Positions 20,654 to 30,751 of a stretch of 64,000 bases of DNA are shown here, piece after piece (positions within the stretch are counted from its first letter, which is position 1; the number at the start of each line of letters is the position of its first letter). Origin of the DNA: Nakaseomyces glabratus (lineage: Eukaryota > Ascomycota > Saccharomycetes > Saccharomycetales > Saccharomycetaceae). The position numbers and the translations under genes are program-made. The notes below the pieces were generated by a model. The model saw only the letters and a program-made list of their open reading frames with translations, ran no database searches and was not told where the DNA came from. The stretch covers positions 806,001 through 870,000 of the forward strand of contig NC_088959.1 of the NCBI RefSeq assembly GCF_010111755.1, written 5' to 3'.

Positions 20654-20999
20654 TTCGATGGCAAAACATAAACTAGTATTATATTTCAAACTATAGATTG
20701 TGTAAGTATCCTATGTACATACAATACAAAAACGGACACATCTCATAACAAAAAAAATGTGCGATGAGCTTCAAACTGTAAAAAAGATGATAAGCACAAA
20801 TGCACTTTTGAAGTAAAGAACTAAAGTATTTAATTTGCTTGAAACACATGAGAGATTAACTAGGTCATATTGGGCATATGCCTCTTTTTCATAGTTATTT
20901 GGATATCTATAACAGCAGTCTTATCGAAGTATTCATTCAATCGGTAAGTTGATGTCGGAGAAATAACATTACGATAATTATTAGGGCTTGCATTGGATA
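20654..20999. promoter_or_regulatory. MMS1 promoter region with PAC element
   Basis: A 346-bp AT-rich spacer between the two MMS1-like genes. An exact PAC motif GCGATGAGCT lies at 20761-20770, about 230 bp before the MMS1 ATG. PAC usually marks ribosome-biogenesis promoters, so it may be fortuitous here. Confidence 0.45.
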
Positions 21000-23900
21000 A
21001 TGACTAATAGCACCTCAGAAGATGATTTGAATCGACTCAATTCCTTATTAACTCATCGATGGATAGATTTCAACCCCAAATCAACACAGATAAATGGCTA
21101 TTACGAAGATTCATGTCATGCCGGTCTACACAAAGTTGATAAACCTCCATTACGACCTTTATATGACCAAGTTGGAGTTATCCCCAAATTAGATCAGGTA
21201 CTTGATTGCAAGAAATTTCTTATAAATAAGAATGATAATGATTTAGATGATTTCTTGAGTGACCTTGAGCTTCTTGAAAAGGCACCATTAATCAAGAATA
21301 AAATTAATGTAAGTACGCTGATACCTACACCAACAGTATCAACAAGAGATCCTGAGTCTCTAGATGATCCAGACTTTGAAAGCTTGTTGGAAGACAGTGA
21401 GCAGGATCCAAGGGCTGATGCTCCTGAGAACACTGATGCTACGGAAGATATCAATACCAAGTTGGAAAATGCCAAAATGGAACTGGAACTCGGATTTGCT
21501 ATGAGAACAGAGGGCCACTTATTTCTAGGTAATAAAAGTTTCCAAAACATATTGACTCTCGAAATAGATGATTATGCTTTTATTGATACCTCGAGGTCTA
21601 ACTTTCCTTCACTTCTATTAGTTATCGAAAAGGGAACTAACATACTGTACACAATTGCTCTTTTTAAGGATATCAAGAAATCGTTTGTTTTACAGTATTG
21701 TTATTTAACGTCAGTAAATCCTAGACATTTGCGTGGCAAGCCCCTAAAGTTATTCACAGATTTAAATAATCATACTTTTGCTGTAGTTGGGCCTCATTCC
21801 TTTTGCAAAATATTCCGGTTTAAAAACTATTTACAGTTCGAGTATCTTACAACTATAAAGTTTTGTGATGTTGTCGACATTTTCTTCAAGCAGATTGGCA
21901 CTGACGCTACTAATTGCATCACTGAAATTATTTTAATAAATAAAAAGGGCAAAATTCTTTTGATCCAATATGACTATAAATTGGACAAGATCATAAAGAG
22001 GCAAACAAGTTATATTGGTATTCAAGACAAAAATGATATTATTAGATCTGTTTTTAGTCTATCAAAAGAAGTGTTATTTTTATTAGGCAAAGAAAATCAA
22101 TATGTTGCGCATAAGAGCAATATCCTTAATACAGAGCCCGCGGAAATAAAACAATTTAAGCCATTTCATAATAAGGAAATCAAACTATTTGAACTTCCCT
22201 GCCTAATTTCGGAAATCAAGGAAATTTGTCCAACTATCCGTTATACTCACTCTGTCCTATATTATACTTCATCTTCAAATGATATGGGCATTATGTTTTC
22301 AGATTCTAGTGATATTCTAGAAGCAATTTTTATAAAATTGTCGTTGAGTGTGGAAGCAGAAAATGCTCCCTTTATTCCTATGTGTTGCTTTCCCTCAGAA
22401 TTACAAGATGAAGTTATACTAAGAGCATTTCTTTATAAAGGATTTATTGACATACCAATCAGGCTATCAGATGAAATGATAAAAACACTAGAAGAACCAA
22501 GCATATCATTTTCAATTGTATCACTACCATGGGAAATACATGAGTATTGGGAGCCACAAATTTGCCTTGGTACATCAGTTGTTTCCAGTTGGCCGATTAA
22601 CCACTCTAGCATATTTGTCGAGTATCGAGATAGATTTAGGACTTTGAATCTATTTGGGTCCAATTTAATGGCCAGAAGAAGCTTGAATATTGACTATCTT
22701 GCAAAGTTTGATACAATTTTACTTTACTACTGGGATGATATGGGAGATTCTGTATCCTCTCTAATCTTTTCAGAAAATGAAAGAAAGGATGACTCCTGTA
22801 TGCTTGTTGCTTCGAACAAAAAGGAAACGCTCTGTCAACTTTTAACTGCTAATGATCATGATATAGATGTTACCTTCCTTGATGATATCATACCTTGTGC
22901 ATCTACCACATGCCGAGCAATTCTGTTCTTTCATGACTTGGTATTGCAGATATCCGCTTTTAGTGTTTATGTAAATAATCTCTCTTCTGAAGGTGGAACT
23001 ACTACCAGGAAGGTATTCACTAGTGACCATCAGATTGTTAAATTTACTATGTTGGATGGTACCTGTCTATCCTATTGTTCAAACGACACTCTATATGTAT
23101 CTGAAAGCATCGTTGATGTACTGGATGAAAAAGATGAATTTTATGAAACTGCATTACTAAAGGCTTTAATCTGTCTTGATACTGATGCGCCAAAAATTGA
23201 TAGCGAAAGGGGTTCTTCGTCGCATAATTCTAGCCAAACTAATGATAACCATAGCAATTGTATCGTTACAATTTCAAACAGGACAAACTTGTACTCTGTG
23301 AAGAATCGGGATTATTTCAAAGACAATACTTATCTGATAGATATCGACCTTGTTTCTCTTAATGATTTCAATGATAATACGATGATATTACTCATTTGTA
23401 CCACGGTTAGTAGAATGTTGGTATTTGATTGGAGGAAGGTTGTAGACTTTCTTCGAGTAAAAGAATGTAAATCAGAAAAGCTACATGGCATATATGAGGA
23501 GGCAGTTTTATATAATTGGAAAGTAACTGGCATAAGCAGCTCATCAATAGGTGATGGTAAAGTTACTGTTGTTGCTAACAGCGGTATCTATTTGTTAGAT
23601 CTTCTAAGCATAGTTCATGATGTAAATAAGGCGAACACTGCCAAGAAGCTTGCACTCAAATTTGGGAAGGATGTAATCAATCAACGAAATTCCTGGAAAT
23701 TAACTCTGAAACAAACAATTGGTGATAAGCAGCTATTCTTCTATGATAAGAGCATCTATATGTGCAATATGAAAGATTATGAGAAGCCAGAAGGTATTGA
23801 AATACCCGCGAAGAAATTTCAGTTTGATCTTTATCAAAGCAAACAAGTCTATGATGCTATTTTCGATAAGGTCTCTAATTCAATTTTAGCTATTGTAGAT

Positions 23901-24992
23901 GGTGGGTTATTGGTGCTAAAGGACATATATGAAACCAAAGTAGTGCATGAGATAGGGACTGATGTCCATGCCGCACCCTCAAGTAACTTCAATAGATTAC
24001 AGTTCCTGTTTGGTGACGGTCGAAACTACATTCGTGAGGATGGGTATGGAAGTCTGCGATTTGCTGGAGGCAATGACGTTGGTACCAGTGATTTTGATGC
24101 TTCGGATGTAGCGTACGCGTTACGCTCAGAAAGGTTTGATGCATATCAGATCTTTGACACAAATCCGAGTAGCCCTCTTGGACTGCTATGTGTTTGGAAT
24201 GGTATAATATGTCTTACTAGGTTGGTTCCTGGTAAACCAGATTACATATTATCCGTGTTAGACACATATGACTTGTATAGCGAGGAAGTGTGGTTTCATT
24301 TTAGTTCACTGAAGAACAAATTTGTGGCTACCTATTCCAATCAATGCGATAGCCCCGCTGTACCATTTGAAATAGTTGGTGACCGGCTAGTGCGCAAGCA
24401 TCTCAGCGATGTATCCAAGTCCAATGTGTTTTGTGACACTGGAATTCTAGGTGAGTATGGTATTCAAGAGGTAGACGGCGCGCTGTATGTGCTGGGAGGC
24501 GGGTCACCGGCAAATTGGGCACCCTTCCTATGCAGTAAAGAATGTCGCCCTATAGTGCTGAACAACGACACAGTGGTAGTCAAATGGGATGCACGTACCT
24601 TGAGGTTCCTTGAGATAACTAGAGAGCAAGCTACCGCGCCGACGGACCGCATGAGCGAGGCCCGGGAGAGAATGCAAGAGTATTTACGTGAGGCAAGCAA
24701 TGAAGACGAGTGGTTTGACCTTGAAGAGATGCTGAACGTCGGAGACCCACACAATGACATAAGCCTGTCTGCCAGCCTGCTACCACACCGCATTGAAATA
24801 GATGAGGATATAGTAAGTCTGCAGTACGATCAGTTCACCGACAGAATCCTCGTGTACACGACCTACAAGATATGGGTCATTACACGCGACCCGCGCATGG
24901 ACCTCCCAAGACCACACAGCATCTCCATACGCAACTACCTCCCAAGCGACAACGCCCAAACCAAGTTCATAGCACGCAGAATAGAGCAATAG
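21000..24992 (+). CDS. MMS1: Mms1, DDB1-like adaptor of the Rtt101 ubiquitin ligase
   Basis: Mms1 links substrate receptors such as Mms22 to the cullin Rtt101 and protects stalled replication forks. I start at the ATG at 21000 (MTNSTSEDD, 1330 residues; yeast 1407); a longer reading would need a TTG start. Matches to yeast Mms1 include a segment near residues 115-135 (RDPESLDDPDFESLLED against NPETLDDSDIEALDD) and residues about 170-240 (GHLFLG...LLLVIEKGTNILYTIALF...VLQYCYL). The rest is strand-rich and fits triple beta-propeller architecture. The gene sits next to RHO1, as YPR164W-YPR165W does. The last 600 bp are clearly richer in GC than the body. An acidic stretch (NEDEWFDLEEML) precedes the last strands. 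Confidence 0.9.
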   Translation: MTNSTSEDDLNRLNSLLTHRWIDFNPKSTQINGYYEDSCHAGLHKVDKPPLRPLYDQVGVIPKLDQVLDCKKFLINKNDNDLDDFLSDLELLEKAPLIKNKINVSTLIPTPTVSTRDPESLDDPDFESLLEDSEQDPRADAPENTDATEDINTKLENAKMELELGFAMRTEGHLFLGNKSFQNILTLEIDDYAFIDTSRSNFPSLLLVIEKGTNILYTIALFKDIKKSFVLQYCYLTSVNPRHLRGKPLKLFTDLNNHTFAVVGPHSFCKIFRFKNYLQFEYLTTIKFCDVVDIFFKQIGTDATNCITEIILINKKGKILLIQYDYKLDKIIKRQTSYIGIQDKNDIIRSVFSLSKEVLFLLGKENQYVAHKSNILNTEPAEIKQFKPFHNKEIKLFELPCLISEIKEICPTIRYTHSVLYYTSSSNDMGIMFSDSSDILEAIFIKLSLSVEAENAPFIPMCCFPSELQDEVILRAFLYKGFIDIPIRLSDEMIKTLEEPSISFSIVSLPWEIHEYWEPQICLGTSVVSSWPINHSSIFVEYRDRFRTLNLFGSNLMARRSLNIDYLAKFDTILLYYWDDMGDSVSSLIFSENERKDDSCMLVASNKKETLCQLLTANDHDIDVTFLDDIIPCASTTCRAILFFHDLVLQISAFSVYVNNLSSEGGTTTRKVFTSDHQIVKFTMLDGTCLSYCSNDTLYVSESIVDVLDEKDEFYETALLKALICLDTDAPKIDSERGSSSHNSSQTNDNHSNCIVTISNRTNLYSVKNRDYFKDNTYLIDIDLVSLNDFNDNTMILLICTTVSRMLVFDWRKVVDFLRVKECKSEKLHGIYEEAVLYNWKVTGISSSSIGDGKVTVVANSGIYLLDLLSIVHDVNKANTAKKLALKFGKDVINQRNSWKLTLKQTIGDKQLFFYDKSIYMCNMKDYEKPEGIEIPAKKFQFDLYQSKQVYDAIFDKVSNSILAIVDGGLLVLKDIYETKVVHEIGTDVHAAPSSNFNRLQFLFGDGRNYIREDGYGSLRFAGGNDVGTSDFDASDVAYALRSERFDAYQIFDTNPSSPLGLLCVWNGIICLTRLVPGKPDYILSVLDTYDLYSEEVWFHFSSLKNKFVATYSNQCDSPAVPFEIVGDRLVRKHLSDVSKSNVFCDTGILGEYGIQEVDGALYVLGGGSPANWAPFLCSKECRPIVLNNDTVVVKWDARTLRFLEITREQATAPTDRMSEARERMQEYLREASNEDEWFDLEEMLNVGDPHNDISLSASLLPHRIEIDEDIVSLQYDQFTDRILVYTTYKIWVITRDPRMDLPRPHSISIRNYLPSDNAQTKFIARRIEQ

Positions 24993-25515
24993 CACACGAA
25001 GCAGGTCTATAAATAGCACTCAGGCATTGATCAGACGGGCTATTATCGCCAAAAAAATATATATCATATAGAACGACATAGTTAAGAAGCTACTGGAAAA
25101 GCTGTTCTCCCTGCTGCACTTTCTGCACACAAATTTTTGGTGTCACAAGAATTTTTTTTCTTAAAACTTCAAGCCTCCCTCAATATGGACACACCGAATC
25201 AGAAAAAAAAAAATAATAAAAAATCATAAATAATACCAATTGTTTACAGGGAATAGTCTATTTTGTAGCGGTTTTTGCAGTTGATTCTTGGGGTTACATG
25301 GACCAGGCACTCTTTAATATTTACAAAGGACTTTTATAATTTTTGCGATTCGTTAATTTGCGTGAAAGAACGAAGAGAATCGAAGAATCGAAAGGAAAAA
25401 ATAGCCAAAGGATCAAAAAAAAAATAACCACGATTAGAGGATATTTTTAAATCACGAAGCCATAAACTATAGTAATAAGATTGTCAACTACATAAGATAA
25501 GCCAAATAAAAAAAG
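24993..25515. other. RHO1 promoter region
   Basis: A 523-bp AT-rich spacer with several homopolymer A and T runs (about 25149-25157, 25203-25213 and 25417-25426) and A-rich sequence up to the RHO1 ATG, the pattern of a strong constitutive yeast promoter. No gene is seen in it. Confidence 0.5.
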
Positions 25516-26148
25516 ATGTCGCAACAAGTCGGTGCTAGTATTAGAAGAAAGCTAGTTATTGTCGGTGATGGTGCCTGTGGTAAGACCTGTCTTTTGATTG
25601 TGTTTTCCAAGGGTCAATTCCCAGAAGTTTACGTTCCAACTGTTTTTGAGAACTACGTTGCTGATGTTGAGGTGGATGGCAGACGTGTTGAGTTGGCTCT
25701 GTGGGATACCGCTGGCCAAGAAGATTACGATAGACTAAGACCATTGTCGTACCCAGACTCCAATGTTGTCTTGATCTGTTTCTCTATCGATCTGCCAGAT
25801 TCCCTAGAGAACGTCCAGGAGAAGTGGATTGCCGAGGTGCTACATTTCTGTCAAGGGGTTCCAATCATCCTTGTAGGTTGTAAAGTTGATCTAAGAAACG
25901 ACCCACAAACTTTGGAACAATTGAGAGCTGAAGGCCTACAACCAGTCGCTACTGCCGATGGTCAAAACGTTGCCGACCAAATTGGTGCCACTGGCTACTA
26001 CGAATGTTCCGCCAAGACCGGCTACGGTGTGCGTGAAGTCTTTGAAGCCGCCACTAGAGCCTCTTTGATGGGTAAGCAAAAGAACACCGGTAAGAAGAAC
26101 AAGAAGAACTCTGGTGAAAAGAAGAAGAGAAAGTGTGTTCTATTGTAA
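25516..26148 (+). CDS. RHO1: Rho-family GTPase Rho1
   Basis: Rho1 is the membrane-anchored GTPase that activates Pkc1 and is the regulatory subunit of 1,3-beta-glucan synthase, controlling cell wall synthesis and actin. The 210-residue protein shows G1 GDGACGKT (17-24), effector region [12 protein letters not shown] (39-50), G3 DTAGQE (64-69), G4 GCKVDL, G5 ECSAKTG, the Rho insert ([16 protein letters not shown]), a lysine-rich hypervariable tail and the C-terminal CVLL box, which directs geranylgeranylation. A CTG codon encodes the conserved Leu in SIDLPDSL, evidence for the standard code. Codon use is biased to preferred codons. The gene is in the YPR165W position. Confidence 0.99.
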   Translation: MSQQVGASIRRKLVIVGDGACGKTCLLIVFSKGQFPEVYVPTVFENYVADVEVDGRRVELALWDTAGQEDYDRLRPLSYPDSNVVLICFSIDLPDSLENVQEKWIAEVLHFCQGVPIILVGCKVDLRNDPQTLEQLRAEGLQPVATADGQNVADQIGATGYYECSAKTGYGVREVFEAATRASLMGKQKNTGKKNKKNSGEKKKRKCVLL

Positions 26149-26896
26149 GCAAGCCCTCCATGGGGTTGTTGATTTTTCTACAACTGATACTTGAAAGAAG
26201 ATTAACTCTTTAACTAATCTAAAAAGCACTATCATAATATTTCAAGGAAAGAAGACTGGAATTCACTCTTTTTTATTTTCTCTTACTTTCTCTTTCTATT
26301 TCACCTTAATATTAATTTTACTTTTTTTTTCTTCAAACTACTATTATTCGCTGTTGATATTGCTGAAAGGGATTTTTGTAATCAGCAAAAAATGGATAAG
26401 ACAAGAAGAAATACATTAGGGAAAATTTATTCACTTTGTCTCTGTAAATGTGGCCCATATTCAACATTCAAAATAAAATAAATCTAAGATAACCATATTG
26501 TCAAACTTAAACAGAAAAATTTTTAAGAACTGGGATATTTGATCACTTCTTTGTTGAGAAACTGTACTGGTACAAATGCTTCATTGATCATATGTTAGTG
26601 CTGGATGGCCATATATGTTTTAATGCTAACAAAGTTGCTATGTCTTCAAAGCATTTCCAATTTTTTTTATATTTAATAATTTTCTATACTTATTTTTTTA
26701 CTATAAATGATTATTTTTCTTGTCTTAATCAATTGCCATGAATTGCTAATAGAAAAGACTATGATTGATGCGAATATTCGTATTTGTTACTAAAATATAT
26801 GGGTTTTTATTTTGGTAGTATATACATGATAATATGTAGGGGAGAATAGCGGTTCGGACAGCGAATATCAAAATGAGATTATATACATGCGGTGAA
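26149..26896. other. convergent RHO1/MRP2 spacer, AT-rich, possible ARS
   Basis: A 748-bp strongly AT-rich region between convergent genes, with no credible open frame. An exact match to the S. cerevisiae ARS consensus (TTTTATATTTA, 26665-26675) sits in it among T-rich tracts. Convergent AT-rich spacers often host replication origins, but the consensus is short and species differ, so this is only a candidate. Confidence 0.35.
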
Positions 26897-27241
26897 TCAC
26901 CAAACACCTTTCTTGACACCCGGTAACTCACCTTTCAATGCTCTCTCTCTGAACTGGTATCTACACAACCTGAAGTCGCTGAGCACAGCTCTAGCGTGAC
27001 CACTCTCAATGCAACGGTTCTTCACTTGTGTTAGTCTGGTGTAGTTCGGCATGGAACTCAACTGTAACTGAGCCTCAAGTCTTGCCCTAGGTGGCAATGT
27101 AGTGTTTCTAGCAATATATTTGAGAGCCTTAGCTGTTATCTCATGTTCAGCAAACTGCTGTCTCTTGAAGTTGTCTCTGATCACCCTGGCGTTCAAAAAC
27201 CCAGGGGGAAGCTTGGTCTTGACTGGAAACCTGAAAGTCAT
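26897..27241 (-). CDS. MRP2: mitochondrial small ribosomal subunit protein uS14m
   Basis: Mrp2 is the mitochondrial 37S ribosomal protein of the uS14 (S14) family. The start is the ATG at 27241 ([15 protein letters not shown], 114 residues; yeast 115); one codon further out would be GTG. Conserved family blocks are [58 protein letters not shown] and the C-terminal [12 protein letters not shown]. It is one of the most conserved proteins in the window. It lies downstream of MET16 on the same strand with a 283-bp spacer, as YPR166C-YPR167C in S. cerevisiae. Confidence 0.97.
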   Translation of the reverse strand: MTFRFPVKTKLPPGFLNARVIRDNFKRQQFAEHEITAKALKYIARNTTLPPRARLEAQLQLSSMPNYTRLTQVKNRCIESGHARAVLSDFRLCRYQFRERALKGELPGVKKGVW

Positions 27242-27524
27242 CACTTTAGTTATCTGGGTATATGAGCTGTAAGTTGTAATACTCTAGCGTCGATACTTAA
27301 ACATGAGCTCTTCATAGCTTAAGCTTCTTTATGGTTTCCGTTGGCAAAGTCCCCGGCTTCTTCGCCCTGCGCGATGCGGAAATCGTCAAAAATCAGCGAA
27401 TAATAGAAAGTTGGCATAAAGCTCTAGTCATTCACTGCAAGTTATACATTAGTTCTTATATGGTTTGGAGCAAATCACTATAAATATATGTCTTATCTAT
27501 AAATATCATGTTGCGGCTCGCATT

Positions 27525-28304
27525 TCAGGTATCCTGTTTCAGGAACTTGGCGAACCTGCTCGTCTCGTGGATCCCGCACTCCGTCTTGGCTTTGCCCTTC
27601 CATCTGCCACTTCTCTCGTCTTCACCTTCCTTGACAGGTACAGTTGAATGGTAGTCACCGATGGACTTGTAGCCTAGGTCGAGTAGCTCATTGTATGGGA
27701 CTGCGTTGTCGTCGATGTACTGCTTGACCTGGTCAAATGTCCAATTGGCCAACGGGTTGATCTTTATGATTCCCGTGAGTTCCTCGATCTCAACGAACTG
27801 CAGCTCCGATCTGGCTGACCCTTGCGACTTTCTCCTGCCAGTGAACACAGCGGTTACTTGCAAGTCCTTGTAGGCCCTGGCTGCCGGTTCCACTTTAACC
27901 AGGTAGTCGTACTTGTCGTCGTCGGTCTCCCACAGGAACTCACCGTACTTGTCCGCAAACTGCTGCTCGGTGTCGCAACCGATGGGCTTGTAGACGTGGA
28001 TCGTCTTGCCATGAGGCCTGTAGTACTTATCTTCGACGTTCTCCCTCAGTGTCACAGTCTGTGGGAATAAGTGCAATGTGTCAATGGTAATCAACGGCAC
28101 TAGCGCATCGGCACCGAGCTTGGAAAGCATGTCTATCGTAGCCAGACCAGTGAGCCCAAACGCAGTGGTCTGGAATAAGTGTGGGAATGTGGCCAGTGAC
28201 CACTTCAGTATTTCTTGTGGCTCCAGCTGCGACAGCGCCTGGTTCCAGTGCGCAAGCTGCTCCTCAGTGACCGATATCCCGTTATTCAAGTTATATACTT
28301 TCAT
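27525..28304 (-). CDS. MET16: phosphoadenylyl-sulfate (PAPS) reductase
   Basis: Met16 reduces PAPS to sulfite with thioredoxin as electron donor in the sulfate assimilation pathway that feeds methionine and cysteine synthesis. The 259-residue protein (yeast 261) has the adenine-nucleotide alpha-hydrolase fold: WSLATFPHLFQTTAFGLTGLA for the substrate pyrophosphate loop, VPLITIDTLHLFPQT, and TGRRKSQGSARSELQF. The C-terminal KTECGIHE motif carries the catalytic cysteine (Cys243). The coding sequence is GC-rich compared with neighbours, with preferred codons. The promoter carries Cbf1-type E-boxes, as expected for a Met4/Cbf1-regulated MET gene. Confidence 0.97.
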   Translation of the reverse strand: MKVYNLNNGISVTEEQLAHWNQALSQLEPQEILKWSLATFPHLFQTTAFGLTGLATIDMLSKLGADALVPLITIDTLHLFPQTVTLRENVEDKYYRPHGKTIHVYKPIGCDTEQQFADKYGEFLWETDDDKYDYLVKVEPAARAYKDLQVTAVFTGRRKSQGSARSELQFVEIEELTGIIKINPLANWTFDQVKQYIDDNAVPYNELLDLGYKSIGDYHSTVPVKEGEDERSGRWKGKAKTECGIHETSRFAKFLKQDT

Positions 28305-28936
28305 CGCTTTGCTCTCCTACAAGCCCAACTACTACGATAAATAAGAATCGTAGCTACATGGCGTTCAGCATAGGCATATTGTTAAGCATCGCCCACACAC
28401 GCTTATATATGCCGGTTTCGAATAGTTAGGCACACACAACACATTTATCAAGCAGAAGTGCCACAATAGAAGTACGCTCTACCGCATCGGGATCTAGAAA
28501 GCAGGCAACTCGAGATAACTTGCCTCTAGGTCAATCCATTTCACGTGAAGTTGCAGTCAGGATCACTGCTTCTGTGACATTCTAAACAGAAACATCAATG
28601 CCATATGCCCTCCAGCGGACGAAACACTACAATTAGACCCTCCAGAATACCAGTTATTCAATCCTCCAGACCCATATATTACTCGAGCTTTGAGCTGCCG
28701 TCCTTACTATTACAAGTGCAGATGGCAGCTCTATGACTATTCCCATCTGTGGTTGTATATAGGTCACGTGATCTATTACGACAAGTGTCAAAAGCTGTGA
28801 CTTTGGCAAAAGTTATGGTGCCCTAAAGCCCAAGCGTGGTAGACCCATAAAGCGATGAGGTATATGTTAGGTGGTCAGGAATGCTTTTGGTGGCCGACAT
28901 AGCAGTGTAGTGTGAGCGGAGAATCTGGCAGTCGAG
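28305..28936. promoter_or_regulatory. divergent MET16/NUT2 promoter with two TCACGTGA sites
   Basis: A 632-bp divergent promoter. Exact TCACGTGA palindromes occur at 28541-28548 and 28764-28771, about 240 and 460 bp from the MET16 ATG. This matches the Cbf1-Met4 (CDEI) control known for yeast MET16. CTGTGG at 28747-28752 resembles the Met31/32 site. GCGATGAGGT (28853-28862) is one base off a PAC element close to NUT2. TATATAT near 28404-28409 may serve MET16. Confidence 0.65.
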
Positions 28937-29536
28937 ATGGGCAGTGTGAAGAGTAGCAACCCTGCATTGGAGGGGCTTCACGAGGAGCTTGGAGTGATGG
29001 AGGAGCAGATACGGTCGATAATCGAGTCATTTATTGAGCTTGGTGTGTCGGTGTATGACTTCCCTGGGACGCCTGAGGCTAGCCAGGGTATGGTGACTAA
29101 CCTGAAGAGGAATGTGGATAGGATATTCAAGCTGAACCAAACCAGTAACGACCCGCAGAGTGCTTTGAAGGATGTGAATGTGCCCTTGGAAGTGGTTCAG
29201 TACATTGAAGATGGTAGGAACCCCGATATCTACACAAGAGAGTTTGTGGAGGCTATACGAAGATCTAACCAGTACCAGCGGGCAAAGATGCACGGTATGG
29301 GCATGTTGAGGGACTCCCTCGCTGAGAAGATCAAAGAGCAGTTCCCGGAGTTGAAGGACGACGTGGAGAATATCGTGCAGAGGACAAACATGAAACCCAC
29401 TGGCCAAGCTCGGGTAAATAGTGGAACTACTAATATGACTACTACTGCGGAGCAATCTAATGTGGTCAATGCAACCGCAGGTGACGTGGGGACAAATGCC
29501 AACACTACAGAGAGTGTGGAACAAAATGGTATATAG
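28937..29536 (+). CDS. NUT2: Mediator middle-module subunit Med10/Nut2
   Basis: Nut2 is the essential Med10 subunit of the Mediator middle module. The conserved Med10 domain covers about residues 15-150, with [57 protein letters not shown] and the LRDSLAEKI helix. The protein is 199 residues, about 40 longer than yeast Nut2 (157), because of a Thr/Asn/Val-rich C-terminal tail ([15 protein letters not shown] onwards) that looks unstructured. Divergent from MET16 as in YPR167C-YPR168W, and convergent with MYG1. Confidence 0.96.
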   Translation: MGSVKSSNPALEGLHEELGVMEEQIRSIIESFIELGVSVYDFPGTPEASQGMVTNLKRNVDRIFKLNQTSNDPQSALKDVNVPLEVVQYIEDGRNPDIYTREFVEAIRRSNQYQRAKMHGMGMLRDSLAEKIKEQFPELKDDVENIVQRTNMKPTGQARVNSGTTNMTTTAEQSNVVNATAGDVGTNANTTESVEQNGI

Positions 29537-29746
29537 CGCATTCTAGTGACGGAAATGTCTCAGGCTTCGGGAAAGCTTTATAGTTGGACAAATACATATG
29601 GCATACTTTATATTGCTATGCAAAATAAATAGTTTATTGATGTTAACTTACGGTGAATAAATAATCGATATGATATAATATACAGATGAGTGAAACCTAA
29701 CTAGAACTTTGTTCTCATTGAAATTTACCAGGGGCAATGTAGCATA

Positions 29747-30751
29747 TTACAAGGACATCTTTGCAAGCTTGTAGACTGAGTCTTGTGTCTTGGCACCACC
29801 GATGAAACCAGCGGCGTGAATGAAAACACAGTCTGGGACACCACTCTTGTCGCTCAACTCTTGGTCTCTTAGACCTCTTAGGTGTTCTGGTAAACCCTTT
29901 CTGAATTGGAAAGAGGTGGAGCTTACTGGAACAGTTGATACCCTCCAAGTGTTGGAGCTGTCTTTAAATAGCACAAATTCAATTTGGCCTTCAATACCCT
30001 TAGCTTTTTCAACTTCATATAAGTGTTCTTTCCATGGACAGAATTGATTTAGTACAATAATCTTGCCAGAGTCATCGACCTCGGATCTTCTGTTAACGGC
30101 CTCGATGACTAAAGATTTAGCTGGAATCCATGATAGAGCGTAGCCTTCGACCAGGTCGACAAAAATCTCACCAATGAACTTACTGGCTCTTTGAAAGTTG
30201 GTATCGTATGCCTCAGCAGAAGTGTCAGCATTCCAAGATGGGTTCATACCGGAAATGACACCTGGGATGCTAATAGCGTTATCCTTGAACTTTGGAGTCA
30301 ATTCCTTAGAGTTCTCGTACTTGTCGATACCGTTATCGTTAGCGTCCAAAGCCTCGATGAATTGCTTGTAAACCTTGTCGTAAAGGATATCCAAGTCGCC
30401 AGAGGAGATGGAGGCACCTTTATTCTCAACGATGGCAGTGATTATCTCACGGCCGAAGTGCTTGTAGACCAAACCAGCACTGGAAAGCTTTGTGGCATAC
30501 TCACCATTGAAAGTCTCAAAGAATTCCCTTTGGTGGTGGTCAAAGAACTTGACACCATCGTACTTGGCACCAACATCAACAACAATGTCGCTGGCCTCCC
30601 AGTCTTCAGGGTTTCTCGATCTCACAACCTTGGCATCCTTAAACTTTGGCAACAGTCTTAGCATGTACACGGCAAGAGACTCGTCCGCGTGGAAAGGACC
30701 GGAATGGGTACAGATTTGCAACATTTCTAACTTCTGGCGCTTGGTATCCAT
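29747..30751 (-). CDS. MYG1: MYG1-family exonuclease
   Basis: MYG1 proteins are DHH-type hydrolases; the human member is a 3'-5' RNA exonuclease acting in nucleus and mitochondria. The start is the ATG at 30751 (MDTKRQKLEMLQICTHSG, 334 residues), which aligns with the yeast MSEPVKRQKV start; a longer frame would begin at TTG. Metal-binding motifs are HSGPFHADE (16-24) and DHHQR from 71, as in the family. Other matches are NPEDWEASDIVVDVGAKYDG and the C-terminal CVFIHAAGFIGGAKT. It is the YER156C orthologue, divergent from COG3 across a promoter with PAC and RRPE-like elements, consistent with a link to ribosomal RNA metabolism. Confidence 0.95.
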   Translation of the reverse strand: MDTKRQKLEMLQICTHSGPFHADESLAVYMLRLLPKFKDAKVVRSRNPEDWEASDIVVDVGAKYDGVKFFDHHQREFFETFNGEYATKLSSAGLVYKHFGREIITAIVENKGASISSGDLDILYDKVYKQFIEALDANDNGIDKYENSKELTPKFKDNAISIPGVISGMNPSWNADTSAEAYDTNFQRASKFIGEIFVDLVEGYALSWIPAKSLVIEAVNRRSEVDDSGKIIVLNQFCPWKEHLYEVEKAKGIEGQIEFVLFKDSSNTWRVSTVPVSSTSFQFRKGLPEHLRGLRDQELSDKSGVPDCVFIHAAGFIGGAKTQDSVYKLAKMSL

